DNA of 64,000 nt from NCBI RefSeq assembly GCF_014640675.1, contig NZ_BMHK01000005.1, forward strand, positions 84,420-148,419. Direction: 5' to 3'. The translations under genes and the position numbers were made by a program. Numbering within the stretch: the stretch's first letter is position 1; every line of letters begins with the position of its first letter. The notes beneath the pieces are model-generated. The model did not search any database. It had not been told where the DNA came from and saw only the letters and a list, made by a program, of their open reading frames with translations. Source of the stretch: Novosphingobium endophyticum. Lineage in GTDB: Bacteria > Pseudomonadota > Alphaproteobacteria > Sphingomonadales > Sphingomonadaceae. Shown here piece after piece: positions 1 through 10,803 of this stretch.

Positions 1-261
1 GAGATCTCCGGCGGCGCCGAGCTCACCGTCGACCGCGATCGGGACAAGAACCCGGTCGTCGCCCTGCGCGAGATCGCCGAGCAGACGGTCAGGCCGGCCG
101 AACTCAAGGAGACGCTTGTCACGTCGATGCAGCGCCTGCTGCCCGAAGACGACGACGAGATGGACGAGGTCGGCTCGCTCAGCCAGTCGGCGGAGGCCCT
201 GCGGATCACGGCGTCGGCGCCGACCCGCAATACCTCCCTTGGCGGCGATTATGACGGTTGA
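1..261 (+). CDS. C-terminal fragment of an unknown protein
   Basis: An open frame enters from the left edge and stops with TGA at 259-261, giving the last 86 residues of a protein whose start lies outside the window. The visible part is hydrophilic, with an acidic patch ([12 protein letters not shown]) followed by a Ser/Ala/Thr-rich tail, which looks like a disordered C-terminus. I do not recognise the family. It lies 46 bp upstream of the ParA-like gene on the same strand and could be co-transcribed with it. Reading direction is supported only by the uninterrupted frame and alphaproteobacterial codon use. Confidence 0.5.
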   Translation, partial: EISGGAELTVDRDRDKNPVVALREIAEQTVRPAELKETLVTSMQRLLPEDDDEMDEVGSLSQSAEALRITASAPTRNTSLGGDYDG

Positions 262-307
262 ACGTCAAAGGTTGACTGGCGGGATCTGACCCGCAACGGT
301 CGGCGAG

Positions 308-1123
308 GTGAGTGGAAAAAAACGCACATTGCCTCGCATTGCCGGGACCTCCGGCGCCAGGATTTCAAAGCCTTCGGCAGCGCCCGCGGGCGCGACCATT
401 GCTATCTACAGCGTCAAGGGCGGGGTGGGGAAGACCACCCTGGCCGCCAATCTTGCGTGGTTCGCGGCCAGCCTTTCCGGGCACCGCGCGTTGCTCTGGG
501 ATCTCGACGCGGCCGGCGGTTCGGGCTTCCTCTACGGGCTTGAGCCGAAGGACTCGCGGCTTGCCGAAGATGTGTTGCTGGGCGAGCGCCCCCCTTCCAG
601 ACTGATCCGGAAGACTTCCTGCAGCGGCGTCGATGTGCTGCCCGCGGACGAGAGCATCCGTGCGCTGGACGCCCGGCTGGTGCGCATCGGCAAGCGCAAG
701 CGCCTTGCCAGGATGACGGCGCAGCTCGCCGCCGATTACGACCGCATCCTGCTCGACTGCCCGCCGGTGATGAACGAACTGAGCGCGCAAGTTGTGCGCG
801 CGGCGGATCTCGTCATCGTCCCGCTTCCGCCATCGCCGCTCTCGTCGCGTGCGTTCGATCTCGTGTTGCGGGAGATCGCGGGGAACACGAAGCGCCATCC
901 GCCGATCCTTCCCGTGATCTCGATGCTCGACATGCGGCGTGCGCTGCACCGGCAGGTGCAGGAAGAGCATCCGAACTGGCCGGCGATTCCCTATGCCAGC
1001 GTGGTGGAGCAATGCGCGGTGCGCCAGCAGCCCGTGGGCGCCATCGCACCCCGAAGCCCGGCGGCGCGGCAGTTCGCGATGCTCTGGCATGCGATCGAAA
1101 TGAAGCTGGCCGGGCGCGGGTAG
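308..1123 (+). CDS. ParA/MinD-family P-loop ATPase (orphan)
   Basis: This 271-residue protein carries the deviant Walker A motif KGGVGKTT at about residues 38-45, the switch-type motif LLWDLDAAGG and the Walker B-like segment DRILLDCPPV, as in ParA/Soj/MinD ATPases that form nucleotide-dependent dimers and position DNA, plasmids or protein assemblies. No ParB, MinE or parS-like neighbour is visible, so the cargo is unknown. The start is a GTG at 308 with only a weak GA-rich ribosome site. A hairpin just downstream (1135-1168) has its T-run on the opposite strand, so it probably serves the convergent ftsH. It is unlikely to be the chromosomal parA, which normally lies beside parB and the gid genes. 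Confidence 0.85.
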   Translation: MSGKKRTLPRIAGTSGARISKPSAAPAGATIAIYSVKGGVGKTTLAANLAWFAASLSGHRALLWDLDAAGGSGFLYGLEPKDSRLAEDVLLGERPPSRLIRKTSCSGVDVLPADESIRALDARLVRIGKRKRLARMTAQLAADYDRILLDCPPVMNELSAQVVRAADLVIVPLPPSPLSSRAFDLVLREIAGNTKRHPPILPVISMLDMRRALHRQVQEEHPNWPAIPYASVVEQCAVRQQPVGAIAPRSPAARQFAMLWHAIEMKLAGRG

Positions 1124-1134
1124 GGCCGGCCAGC

Positions 1135-1168
1135 AAAAAGGGGCGGTAGGCCTTTCGGCCTGCCGCCC
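1135..1168 (-). terminator. Rho-independent terminator of ftsH
   Basis: A GC-rich stem of about 13 bp (GGGGCGGTAGGCC pairing with GGCCTGCCGCCCC) closes a TTTC loop. On the minus strand it is followed by TTTTT (AAAAA at 1135-1139 on the plus strand). It lies about 40 bp past the ftsH stop and between two convergent genes. Confidence 0.8.
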
Positions 1169-1207
1169 CCTCCTGCATTCTCCCTGGGGGAGAACCGAAT
1201 TCCCGGA

Positions 1208-3139
<1,932 letters not shown>

Positions 3140-3294
3140 TGTCGGATAAACGTCCTTTCGTCGGCCAATGTAGGCTCGGATAGCTGAATCGCAAGTTAGC
3201 GATGGCGCGCGGGCCAATGGAATCGACGGGCCGTTTACGCGCGCGCCCTTGTTCCTGCGCCGTCCGTACCGTGCCCGAGGGCCGGCGCCCTCCT

Positions 3295-3804
3295 TCAGGC
3301 GGTAAAGGCCGCCGGGCCGGACGGGCGGATGTACCGGGGCATGTCAATGCCTTGCCTCTTCGCGCATTCGAGAATTGTCTGTTCCATCGAGCCGGCGTGA
3401 TCGGTATTGAGGTAGTTGCCTTCATCATCGAAAACGACGTTCACCCCCGACACCACCATGAACCCTTCAACCGGTTCGCCGTCCTCGGGAATGTGGAACG
3501 TGTGCATCGTTCCCGGCGGTTCATAGAGATAGCTGCCGGCGACCTGTTGGTCCCGGGGATACTCCTTGTAGCCCCAGGTGCCTTTGGTCGTGAAGAAATG
3601 GACCGCGCCGGTATGGAAGTGGCTCGGCAGCGTCGTTCCCGGCGCGTAGCGGGCATAGAGTACCCAGGTCGCGTTGTCGGGATCGAGGAAGAGCGGCCAG
3701 AGCATCATGCCGGGGATCAGGTGATCGAGATCGATTCCCGGTTCCTCGTGGATATTGAGCGACAGCAGGCGGTCCTGCGCGTGGATGGCCATGGGCAGCG
3801 GCAT
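3295..3804 (-). CDS. Cupin dioxygenase, 2,4'-dihydroxyacetophenone dioxygenase-like
   Basis: A single-domain cupin of 169 residues. The motif [21 protein letters not shown] supplies metal-ligand histidines, and [12 protein letters not shown] matches the second cupin motif with its terminal His. The arrangement resembles the 2,4'-dihydroxyacetophenone dioxygenase/ChrR-like cupins, Fe-dependent enzymes that cleave the C-C bond beside a carbonyl. The start at 3804 is preceded by AGGAGAGG at good spacing; an in-frame start at 3840 is less likely. It is the last gene of a hyuB-hyuA-cupin row on the minus strand, which fits a role in breaking down an aromatic ketone or related carbonyl compound. 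The exact substrate is unknown. Confidence 0.75.
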   Translation of the reverse strand: MPLPMAIHAQDRLLSLNIHEEPGIDLDHLIPGMMLWPLFLDPDNATWVLYARYAPGTTLPSHFHTGAVHFFTTKGTWGYKEYPRDQQVAGSYLYEPPGTMHTFHIPEDGEPVEGFMVVSGVNVVFDDEGNYLNTDHAGSMEQTILECAKRQGIDMPRYIRPSGPAAFTA

Positions 3805-3890
3805 TCGGGCGTCCTCTCCTGTTCGCCGGATAAGGTACACGCGACGCCTGACGCTGCAACGCCGTGGAGGTCGAAGCCGCGCCGGCGTTG

Positions 3891-5981
3891 TCAGGCTTTC
3901 ACAAGTTGATAGTCGCCGGCATCGTCGATCTGTGCCTTCCAGCCGGGGTAGACGACGATCGTGGTGAAGGTCTCCTCGATGATCGCAGGCGAGGATACTT
4001 CCATGCCGGGCACGAGGTCCTTGCCGAGGTAGACCGGCACTTCCGCGAAACCTGCGTCGAGATTGGCGCGGCGTGACTTGGTGGCGCTTGGTGGATTGCC
4101 GCTCGGGGTGAAGCCCCCGCCGATCTCCGGAGAGGGCGTAACCACGTGCGCGTTGAGGCGAACGCCGGAGACTTCGGGCACCTCATGCTCGCGGATGTGC
4201 TCGTACTCGGCCATGTGACGCCCGTTGAACAGCTTGATCGCGGTTTCGCCGAAGTCCTCGCCGATGAACGAGAGGTCGCCCAGCGCCACGTCCGCCTGGT
4301 AGTCGAACGAGAGCGAGAAGTTTTGCCCAGGATAGCGCATGTTGAGCTGGTAATTCACGCGGATCGCCTCGGCGGCGAAACCGGCATCGGTGAAGTACTT
4401 CTTCGCCCGGACGGAAAGGTCGTTCCAGTGTTGCCGGATGCGGTTGAGGTCGAGCGTTCTGGCCGAGGCGATGTAAGAACGTTCCTCGTCGATTGTCGGG
4501 TTGGCGACCAGCGTCCCGAGCGCAGAGAATGTCGGCGAGGTCTTGGGGACGAGAACTCTGGAGATGCCGAGGTCTTCGGCCTGGATCGCGGCGAAGGCCG
4601 GGCCGTTTCCGCCATAGGCAAGCATGACGAGATCCTTCGGGTCGATGCCCTTGCCGGCGGTGGTGCGGCGCACGCCCTGGCTCATGTTGGCAGTGACCAC
4701 GCGCCAGCAGTCGAACGCGGCCTGTTCCGCGACCCCGTGACCCATCTCGTCGGCAATTGCCTGGAATGCTTCGTCGACGCCCTGGCGGGTGAGGCGAAAG
4801 CTGCCGCCGGCGAAACCCTCGTCGGTGGAGAGGATGCCGAGCATGACCAGCGCGTCGGTTACCGTGGGTTCCTTGCCGCCGCGTCCGTAGCAGATAGGAC
4901 CCGGCGCGGCGCCGGCCGAACGCGGGCCGACTTCGAGGGCACCCTTGTTGACGTGGCAGATCGACCCGCCGCCGGCGCCCAGCGTCTCCACTTTCACCAT
5001 CGGCACGCCGATCAGATAGCGATGGTGCATATTCCAGCCCGCTTCGGCCGGGGCCAGTCCGTCCACCACCAGCGACATGTCATAGCTCGTGCCGCCCATG
5101 TCGACGCAGAGCAGATTGGTATGGCCCTTGGCCCTGCCGCAGTGCGCCGAGCCGATGACGCCGCCCGCCGGGCCGGAGGCCAGAACGCGGATTGGCGCGC
5201 CGTCGATATATTCCTTGGTCATGACCCCGCCCGAGGCCTGCATGACCATGAGCTGGTTCCTGTATCCACCCTCGACGAGGCGCTGGACGAGTTTCTCGAG
5301 GTAGCTCGTCACACGCGGGCCGACGTAGGCGTTCACGATAGTTGTCGACGTGCGGTCGTACTCCGGCGCGCGCGGGAGCACCTCATGGCTGGCGCAGATG
5401 TAGGCATTCTGGATTTCCTGGCGAACGATCTCCCTGGCCCGCCTTTCGTGATCGGGATTCACGAAGGAGAACAGGAACGAGATCGCCACTGCCTCCACGT
5501 TCTGCAGCCGCAACTTGCGGCAGGCTTCGCGCAGCGCGCCCTCATCGAGCGGTTTGTGGACCGTCCCATCGTGCAAGATGCGTTCGGGCACGGTCAGACG
5601 GCGGCGGCGGGGGGTGATCTGTCGGGGCGGCTCGAGGCGCACATCCCAGATGTCTTCCTTGAAACCGCGGCGGTACTCAATCTCGTCGCGGAAACCCTCG
5701 GTCGTGATGAGGCCGGTGACGGCGCCATTCATTTCGATGAGCGTGTTGTCGGCAACGGTGGTGCCGTGGACGATGGCTTCGCACCGGCCGAGGAAATCGG
5801 CGAGCGAAAGGCCTTCCTTCTCCGCCAGCGCACCCAGCCCTTGCATCACGCCAAGCGAGCGGTCCTCGGGGGTGGAGAGGTTCTTGTGGAGGACTACTTT
5901 CCCCGATTCGCTCGAGCCCTCCTTGAGCAGGGCGAAGTCGGTAAAGGTGCCGCCGATGTCGATGCCAACGCGATAAGTCAT
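3891..5981 (-). CDS. hyuA: Hydantoinase/oxoprolinase-family protein HyuA (acetophenone carboxylase-like subunit)
   Basis: The 696-residue protein begins MTYRVGIDIGGTFTDF, the nucleotide-binding phosphate-1 motif of the ASKHA-fold hydantoinase A/oxoprolinase family, and has the second family signature VDMGGTSYDMSLV near the middle. Family members are ATP-dependent and act with a HyuB partner to hydrolyse cyclic imides or lactams or to carboxylate ketones such as acetone or acetophenone. The start has GAGGAAGCGG directly upstream. The partner hyuB lies 154 bp upstream, separated by a large inverted repeat, and a cupin dioxygenase follows 86 bp downstream. The substrate cannot be assigned from sequence; the cupin neighbour makes a ketone more likely than a hydantoin. 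Confidence 0.88.
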   Translation of the reverse strand: MTYRVGIDIGGTFTDFALLKEGSSESGKVVLHKNLSTPEDRSLGVMQGLGALAEKEGLSLADFLGRCEAIVHGTTVADNTLIEMNGAVTGLITTEGFRDEIEYRRGFKEDIWDVRLEPPRQITPRRRRLTVPERILHDGTVHKPLDEGALREACRKLRLQNVEAVAISFLFSFVNPDHERRAREIVRQEIQNAYICASHEVLPRAPEYDRTSTTIVNAYVGPRVTSYLEKLVQRLVEGGYRNQLMVMQASGGVMTKEYIDGAPIRVLASGPAGGVIGSAHCGRAKGHTNLLCVDMGGTSYDMSLVVDGLAPAEAGWNMHHRYLIGVPMVKVETLGAGGGSICHVNKGALEVGPRSAGAAPGPICYGRGGKEPTVTDALVMLGILSTDEGFAGGSFRLTRQGVDEAFQAIADEMGHGVAEQAAFDCWRVVTANMSQGVRRTTAGKGIDPKDLVMLAYGGNGPAFAAIQAEDLGISRVLVPKTSPTFSALGTLVANPTIDEERSYIASARTLDLNRIRQHWNDLSVRAKKYFTDAGFAAEAIRVNYQLNMRYPGQNFSLSFDYQADVALGDLSFIGEDFGETAIKLFNGRHMAEYEHIREHEVPEVSGVRLNAHVVTPSPEIGGGFTPSGNPPSATKSRRANLDAGFAEVPVYLGKDLVPGMEVSSPAIIEETFTTIVVYPGWKAQIDDAGDYQLVKA

Positions 5982-6004
5982 TCCGCTTCCTCGATCCCAG
6001 AGAG

Positions 6005-6126
6005 ATCCTCCCCGGCACGGGGAGGTGCAGGCCGCAGAGCTGATGGAGGAATAGCCTCTTCATTCGGCGTCCAGCCATGGCCCCTCCACCGCCAGCGGCG
6101 GCCCCCCTCCCCGTGCCGGGGAGGAT
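6005..6126. repeat. Inverted-repeat intergenic element between hyuB and hyuA
   Basis: Two 21-base arms (6005-6025 and 6106-6126) are perfect reverse complements, and each arm is itself an imperfect palindrome of the form CCTCCCC-GTGC-CGGGGAGG. The 80-base centre is GC-rich and has no frame with coding character. The element fills almost the whole hyuB-hyuA gap. It looks like a REP/BIME-type intergenic repeat and would fold into a strong hairpin in the mRNA, possibly reducing read-through from hyuB to hyuA or stabilising the upstream message. Confidence 0.8.
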
Positions 6127-6135
6127 TATTTGCGC

Positions 6136-7956
6136 CTACATTACCGCTTCGGCCATCGCAGCCATCTCGATCCGCAGCGCCTCGGTGGCCCCGCGATCGA
6201 CCTCCAGCGTGTAGTCATCGAGACTGCCCGTCAGCACCACGCCGTACTTCGTCCGCGCCGCCTCGAGACTGACGTACTCGTCGAGCACATCTTCCTTCAC
6301 CGCTTCGGGATCGCGCAGCAGCGGCCGACCGAAACCGGCACCACCGCCGTGCTGGTAGGCGATCTTAGCCCCTTCCGGCAGGAGGTCCTGCGCGGTGTGT
6401 TCGATCTTGCGTTCGTTCGGGGATCCGACCTCGAACCGGTTGCTGTAGGGAATTGCATCGTCCCCGCCGCACATGCCGCGCAGGGGATGGTCGGCCGAGA
6501 CCATCCAGGCCATCGCCGTCGTGGGCTTCAGCACCTGCTTGACGTTGAGCGAGCCCGGGGCCCCGCGCCACTGGCCGGCGCCGCCGCCATCGGTAGTCAT
6601 CTCGCGGGAGATGTTGAGAATCGGGAAACGGCTTTCGGCATCTTCGGCTTCCGACAGGATGAGCGAGCCGAGCGCATTCGGGCAGGAACCCCAGCCGTCG
6701 ATACCCTGCACCGCGCTGGTGTCCATGGAACGGCAGTCGACGCCCTGATCCATCCACATCATGCCTTTTTCGTCGAAGCCGATGACGGCGTTGGGCATGC
6801 CGATCTTGTAGAGCTGCGGCTGCGAACGCTCCGGCGCGACGTTGGAGAGGGCGAGACAGACTGCCTCGGTGATCTCGCAGGCCGGGTGGAAAGAGCCCAG
6901 CGCGGCCGGCTTGTTCGGCGGCGGCTGGGCGATGCAGCCTTCGGGAATGACGATGTCGACCGCGTTGAAGAACCCCTCGTTCTTGACGATCGTCGGATCC
7001 ATCGCGGCGACCACCTGTGTCATCACGTAGCTGCGTGTATTGGCGAAGGTGTTCCACACGCCCACGAGGTTCGGTCGGTCGTCGGTGCCGGTGAGGTCCA
7101 CCGTGAGCTGGTCGCCCTCGATCCGGCAGGCGACATGGACCTTGATGTCCTTGGTCCCCGCCGTGTCGTGGTCGATCAGCACGGTCGCTTCGTAAGTGCC
7201 GTCCGGCCACTTCGACACTTCCTCGCGCACCCGGCGTTCGGTGTGCTCGATCGAGTGATTGATAGCCGCCTTGACGACATCGGAGCCCCACCTTGAGATC
7301 AGGCCGTTCAGCATCTTCACCGCGTGCTGGACACCGCCGATCATCGCCGTGATGTCGCCGGCGAAAGTGGCGAAGCGGTTGTTGCGCACGACCATATCAA
7401 ATACATCGCGGCGCAGTTCGCCCCGGTGGACGAGCTTGAGGCAGGGGTAGATGACGCCCTCGGTGAAGAGGTCGGTGGCGTCCAGCGAGAAGCCGCCCGG
7501 ATCCTTGCCGCCGGTATCACCCTGATGCGCCTGCAGCGTCTGGATGCAGATCAGTTTGCCCTTCTCGTCATAGACCGGGCCATAAACGCAGTAGTCGGGC
7601 AGATGGCCGCCGCCATGGTCGGGGTCGTTGGCGAGGAAGACATCGCCCGGCCCCCAGTCGTAGCGTTCGAGGTTCATCAGGCCCCAGCGCGTCTCCATCT
7701 GGTTGACGAAGGTGAGGTGCGGCGTGCCAACCGCGCCCATCGCAAGGCGGCCATTGGCATCGACGATCGCGGCATTGCGCTCGTTCGACTGGTTGATGAT
7801 CGGCGAGGAGGCGGCGCGGCCCAGATACGTGGCGCTTTCGAAGCAGACCGTTTCGAAAGCGCCCCGGATAATGTCGGCGGTGACCTGGTCGATCTCATAT
7901 GTCGTCGGCATTGCTCCGCGCGGCGCGGCCAGCTTGCGGTTCAACTCGTAGGACAT
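6136..7956 (-). CDS. hyuB: Hydantoinase B/oxoprolinase-family protein HyuB
   Basis: A 606-residue HyuB-type subunit. The N-terminal block has the family pattern around residues 45-80 (SPIINQSNERNAAIVDANGR), followed by FLANDPDHGGGHLPDYCVYGP, the conserved ND(P/A)xxGGxH region, and the C-terminal GGGAGFGRPL motif. With HyuA it should form a cytosolic multi-subunit enzyme acting on a cyclic amide or a ketone. The start at 7956 has GGAGAGGA 12 bases upstream; an internal Met (MPTTYEIDQVT, residue 16) is an alternative. It is the first gene of the row hyuB-hyuA-cupin on the minus strand. Confidence 0.88.
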   Translation of the reverse strand: MSYELNRKLAAPRGAMPTTYEIDQVTADIIRGAFETVCFESATYLGRAASSPIINQSNERNAAIVDANGRLAMGAVGTPHLTFVNQMETRWGLMNLERYDWGPGDVFLANDPDHGGGHLPDYCVYGPVYDEKGKLICIQTLQAHQGDTGGKDPGGFSLDATDLFTEGVIYPCLKLVHRGELRRDVFDMVVRNNRFATFAGDITAMIGGVQHAVKMLNGLISRWGSDVVKAAINHSIEHTERRVREEVSKWPDGTYEATVLIDHDTAGTKDIKVHVACRIEGDQLTVDLTGTDDRPNLVGVWNTFANTRSYVMTQVVAAMDPTIVKNEGFFNAVDIVIPEGCIAQPPPNKPAALGSFHPACEITEAVCLALSNVAPERSQPQLYKIGMPNAVIGFDEKGMMWMDQGVDCRSMDTSAVQGIDGWGSCPNALGSLILSEAEDAESRFPILNISREMTTDGGGAGQWRGAPGSLNVKQVLKPTTAMAWMVSADHPLRGMCGGDDAIPYSNRFEVGSPNERKIEHTAQDLLPEGAKIAYQHGGGAGFGRPLLRDPEAVKEDVLDEYVSLEAARTKYGVVLTGSLDDYTLEVDRGATEALRIEMAAMAEAVM

Positions 7957-8133
7957 TGTTCGAAAATCCTCTCCGCCTGCCCCTGTTCACGGCATTTGCG
8001 TGAATAGGACGACAGGCGTCTAGGTTCTCGACAAACCGCGCGCCGCTACGTGCAGATTGCGAAAGCGCGGCTGTTGATTCCGCCCCCGGAAGGCCCCGGG
8101 GCGGCCATCAGGTGGCGGCGTCCTGCCCGCTTT

Positions 8134-9927
8134 TCAGAGCGGCCAGATCATGGGGATCATGATCAGCGTTGTCACGGCCACGAGCACGGTCAGCGGAAAG
8201 CCGTACTTGTAGAAGTCGGTGAACTTGTAGCCGCCGGCGCCGTAGACGAGGGTGTTCGTCTGATAGCCGATGGGTGTCAGGAAACTCGCGCTGGCGGCGA
8301 ACATCACGGCAACCGCGAAGGGGCGCGGATCGACGTTAAGCGCGTGTGCAAGGCTGATGCCGATGGGCGTGACGACGACCGCGACGGCATTGTTGGTAAC
8401 GAGTTCCGTCAATGCCAGGCTGAGCAGATAGATCGCCGCGAGTGCCACCCATGGGCCCATGGTGCCGAGCCACGGCGTCGCGAACTGCACCGCCATTTCG
8501 ACAAGGCCCGTCTTCTCGAGCGCGGTCCCGATGGTGAGCATGGCGATGATCAGCGCGAGGATGCGCCAGTCGACCGACTTGAAGGCCTCGTCCGGCTCCA
8601 CGCAGCGGCTGGCCAGCACCGTGGCGACGCCGAGCACGGCGAGCCCTGCCAGCGGCATGAAATCGAAAGCGGCGGCGATGACGATTCCGAACATGCTGCC
8701 GACGGCGATCCAGGCCTTGTTGCGGCGGAAGCCGCGGACGGTGGGCTCGGCGATGTTGACGAGCTGCTGGTCCTCGACGAGCCGGCGCAGGTCCTCCTGT
8801 GCGCCTTCAAGCAGCAGCGTGTCGCCTACCTGCAGCGGGACTTCCTCGTAGCGCTTCTGCAGGTTGGTGCCCTTGCGGTGCAGGGCGATCGGATAGACGC
8901 CGTAGCGGCGGCGCAGGCGCAGGTCGGCGAGCGTATGGCCGATGATTCCGGCCCCGGGGGCCAGCAGAGTTTCGACCAGCACCGAGTTGCGGCGGGAAAG
9001 CTGGACGACATGCGGGTCGCTCGAGGATTCGGTCAGCGCATGATCGCCGCGTTCCTTGAGCGTCATCAGGTCGCTGCCCGAGGTGCGCACGACGAGGATG
9101 TCGCCTTTTTGGAGGACGCAGTGCTCGAAATCGCGCCGCAGCGATTCGTCGCCGCGCAGCACATCGACGAGGCGGCGCTCGCGCCGCGAAAGCAGATCGA
9201 TCGTCAGCGCGTTCTGCCCGATGTAGGGCGATTCGGCTTCGATGAAGATCGAGACCATAAAGCGCTTGTCTTCTCCGTTCGCGGTAAGCCCCGCGACGGT
9301 ATCGCGGTCGGGGAGCAGCCGGTAGCTGATGGCAAGCCAGGCCACGCCGGCCAGCGCGACGACCGCGCCGACCGGTGCGATCTCGAAGATCGAGAAAGGC
9401 GCGAGGCCGGCCTTTCGGGCCACGCCGTCAACCAGGATATTGGTCGAAGTGCCGAGCAGGGTCACCGTCCCGCCGAGCACAGCGGCGAAGGAGATCGGCA
9501 TGAGGATCTTCGATGCCGGGATGCGCAGTTCCTTCGCCAGCGTCATGCCGACCGGGATCATCATCATCACCAGCGGCGTGTTGTTGGTGAAGGCGGACAT
9601 CGTCGCGATCGCCGCGAGGAATATGCCCATGGCAAGGATCGGACGCGTCTTTCCGATCCCGGTGATCCGGGTCGCCAGCAGGTCCAGCGCACCGGTGCGC
9701 ACCATGGCCGAAGAGATGATGAACATGCAGGCGATGGTCAGCGGGGCGGGATTGCCCATGGCGGCCAGCACGTCGTCGGTTGCGACCACGCCGAGCAGCA
9801 GCAGGATCGCCACCAGTCCGAGCGCCACGACTTCCGGGGCCGCCACCTCGAAAGCGAAGGCCAGGAACAGCAGGACGAGGAGCACGGCCATCACGGCCGG
9901 CGAACCTGCATCGATTCCGAAGATCAT
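8134..9927 (-). CDS. SLC13/DASS-family anion transporter with two RCK_C (TrkA-C) domains
   Basis: The 597-residue inner-membrane protein has about five N-terminal TM helices, a cytosolic insert at about 200-370 containing two TrkA-C-like repeats (around EAESPYIGQNALTID and LLAPGAGIIGHTLADL), then a second membrane half. Both halves carry the family's NNTP/NNA signatures (FTNNTPLVMMMIPVG near residue 115 and ELVTNNAVAVVVTPIG near 535). This architecture is known from bacterial sulfate, dicarboxylate or other anion importers (SLC13-like permeases). It lies upstream of hyuBA on the same strand but 177 bp away, so supplying their substrate is only a guess. Confidence 0.85.
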   Translation of the reverse strand: MIFGIDAGSPAVMAVLLVLLFLAFAFEVAAPEVVALGLVAILLLLGVVATDDVLAAMGNPAPLTIACMFIISSAMVRTGALDLLATRITGIGKTRPILAMGIFLAAIATMSAFTNNTPLVMMMIPVGMTLAKELRIPASKILMPISFAAVLGGTVTLLGTSTNILVDGVARKAGLAPFSIFEIAPVGAVVALAGVAWLAISYRLLPDRDTVAGLTANGEDKRFMVSIFIEAESPYIGQNALTIDLLSRRERRLVDVLRGDESLRRDFEHCVLQKGDILVVRTSGSDLMTLKERGDHALTESSSDPHVVQLSRRNSVLVETLLAPGAGIIGHTLADLRLRRRYGVYPIALHRKGTNLQKRYEEVPLQVGDTLLLEGAQEDLRRLVEDQQLVNIAEPTVRGFRRNKAWIAVGSMFGIVIAAAFDFMPLAGLAVLGVATVLASRCVEPDEAFKSVDWRILALIIAMLTIGTALEKTGLVEMAVQFATPWLGTMGPWVALAAIYLLSLALTELVTNNAVAVVVTPIGISLAHALNVDPRPFAVAVMFAASASFLTPIGYQTNTLVYGAGGYKFTDFYKYGFPLTVLVAVTTLIMIPMIWPL

Positions 9928-10068
9928 CGTCGCCCCTGACTTGTGAGTGCCCCGAAGGTGTCGATCCGGGCCGTGGGATTACCGGCAATTGCATGCCTTG
10001 CAAGATAGGAAAAGTTCTACGGGGTAAGGCGTGCGCCGGATGGCATCGGCATTCCGGTCAGGCACTTG

Positions 10069-10803
10069 TCACGAAAGCGGCCACCGGAAACCTATCCGAA
10101 CATCGCCGGTGACGGCGCCTTGCGCGGAAAAGTTGCGTTCATGAATGGCACCGCGCCCGTCACGGGCAATGGCGACGATCGTGCTGCAGCGCGTGCCGTA
10201 AATTTCATTTCGGATGAAAACGGGCGCGAACCGAGGCTCCGGCCCATCCTCCGGCCGAGCGAGCCGGGGGCAGGGCGTTTCGGCGCGCATGGCCGTCATC
10301 AGCGGTTCGAACTCACGGGTTCCGGCGGCGAGCCAGTCGCCGAGCGCTGCCTGCAACTGCACCGTCTTCGGCCAGGGAACATCGAAGCCGCCATTGGACA
10401 GCCCGTGAATGCCGGCGGCTAGACGGCGTGATTCCGTGGCCGGATGATTGGTGAGGAACCAGGCTTCGCCGTGATCGGCATGGACGACGTTGAAGGGGTT
10501 CATCCGCGCGACCTGTTCGGGTTCCCGCCCCTCCAGCAGGTCGGTGACGAGCTTGCCGCGCGTGGGGCGTCCAAGCTGCGGGCCTTCCGGCACGCGGTAA
10601 TTGGTGACGAGCGCGAAGCGCCCGGCCTTTGATACGCCGAGCCAGGTGCCGCCGCCGCGCAGATCCTTGCCGGCGATCACGCCGCTGCCGTCAGGCCAGG
10701 GCGCTAGCGGGGCGGTAGGGCGGTCGTGATACTCATCGCGATTGCCCACGGCGACGAGCAACCAGTCGGGATGGGTATCCCAGGCAACGGCGGCGACGCA
10801 CAT
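10069..10803 (-). CDS. NRDE-family (TANGO2-like) protein
   Basis: This 244-residue protein starts MCVAAVAWDTHPDWLLVAVGNRDEYHDRP and so carries the N-terminal Cys and the NRDE motif (residues 21-24) that define the family. Its eukaryotic relative TANGO2 is linked to heme or acyl-CoA handling; bacterial members have no firmly assigned reaction. The exposed N-terminal Cys after Met removal suggests an Ntn-hydrolase-like fold. Its ATG overlaps the radC stop by one base (TGATG), so the two are probably translationally coupled, though no functional link is known. Confidence 0.85.
   Translation of the reverse strand: MCVAAVAWDTHPDWLLVAVGNRDEYHDRPTAPLAPWPDGSGVIAGKDLRGGGTWLGVSKAGRFALVTNYRVPEGPQLGRPTRGKLVTDLLEGREPEQVARMNPFNVVHADHGEAWFLTNHPATESRRLAAGIHGLSNGGFDVPWPKTVQLQAALGDWLAAGTREFEPLMTAMRAETPCPRLARPEDGPEPRFAPVFIRNEIYGTRCSTIVAIARDGRGAIHERNFSAQGAVTGDVRIGFRWPLS

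Noticed and set aside
6005..6126. The hyuB-hyuA inverted repeat as an ordinary rho-independent terminator
   Set aside because: No T-run follows either arm, the loop is about 80 bases and each arm forms its own hairpin, so a dispersed intergenic repeat is the better description.
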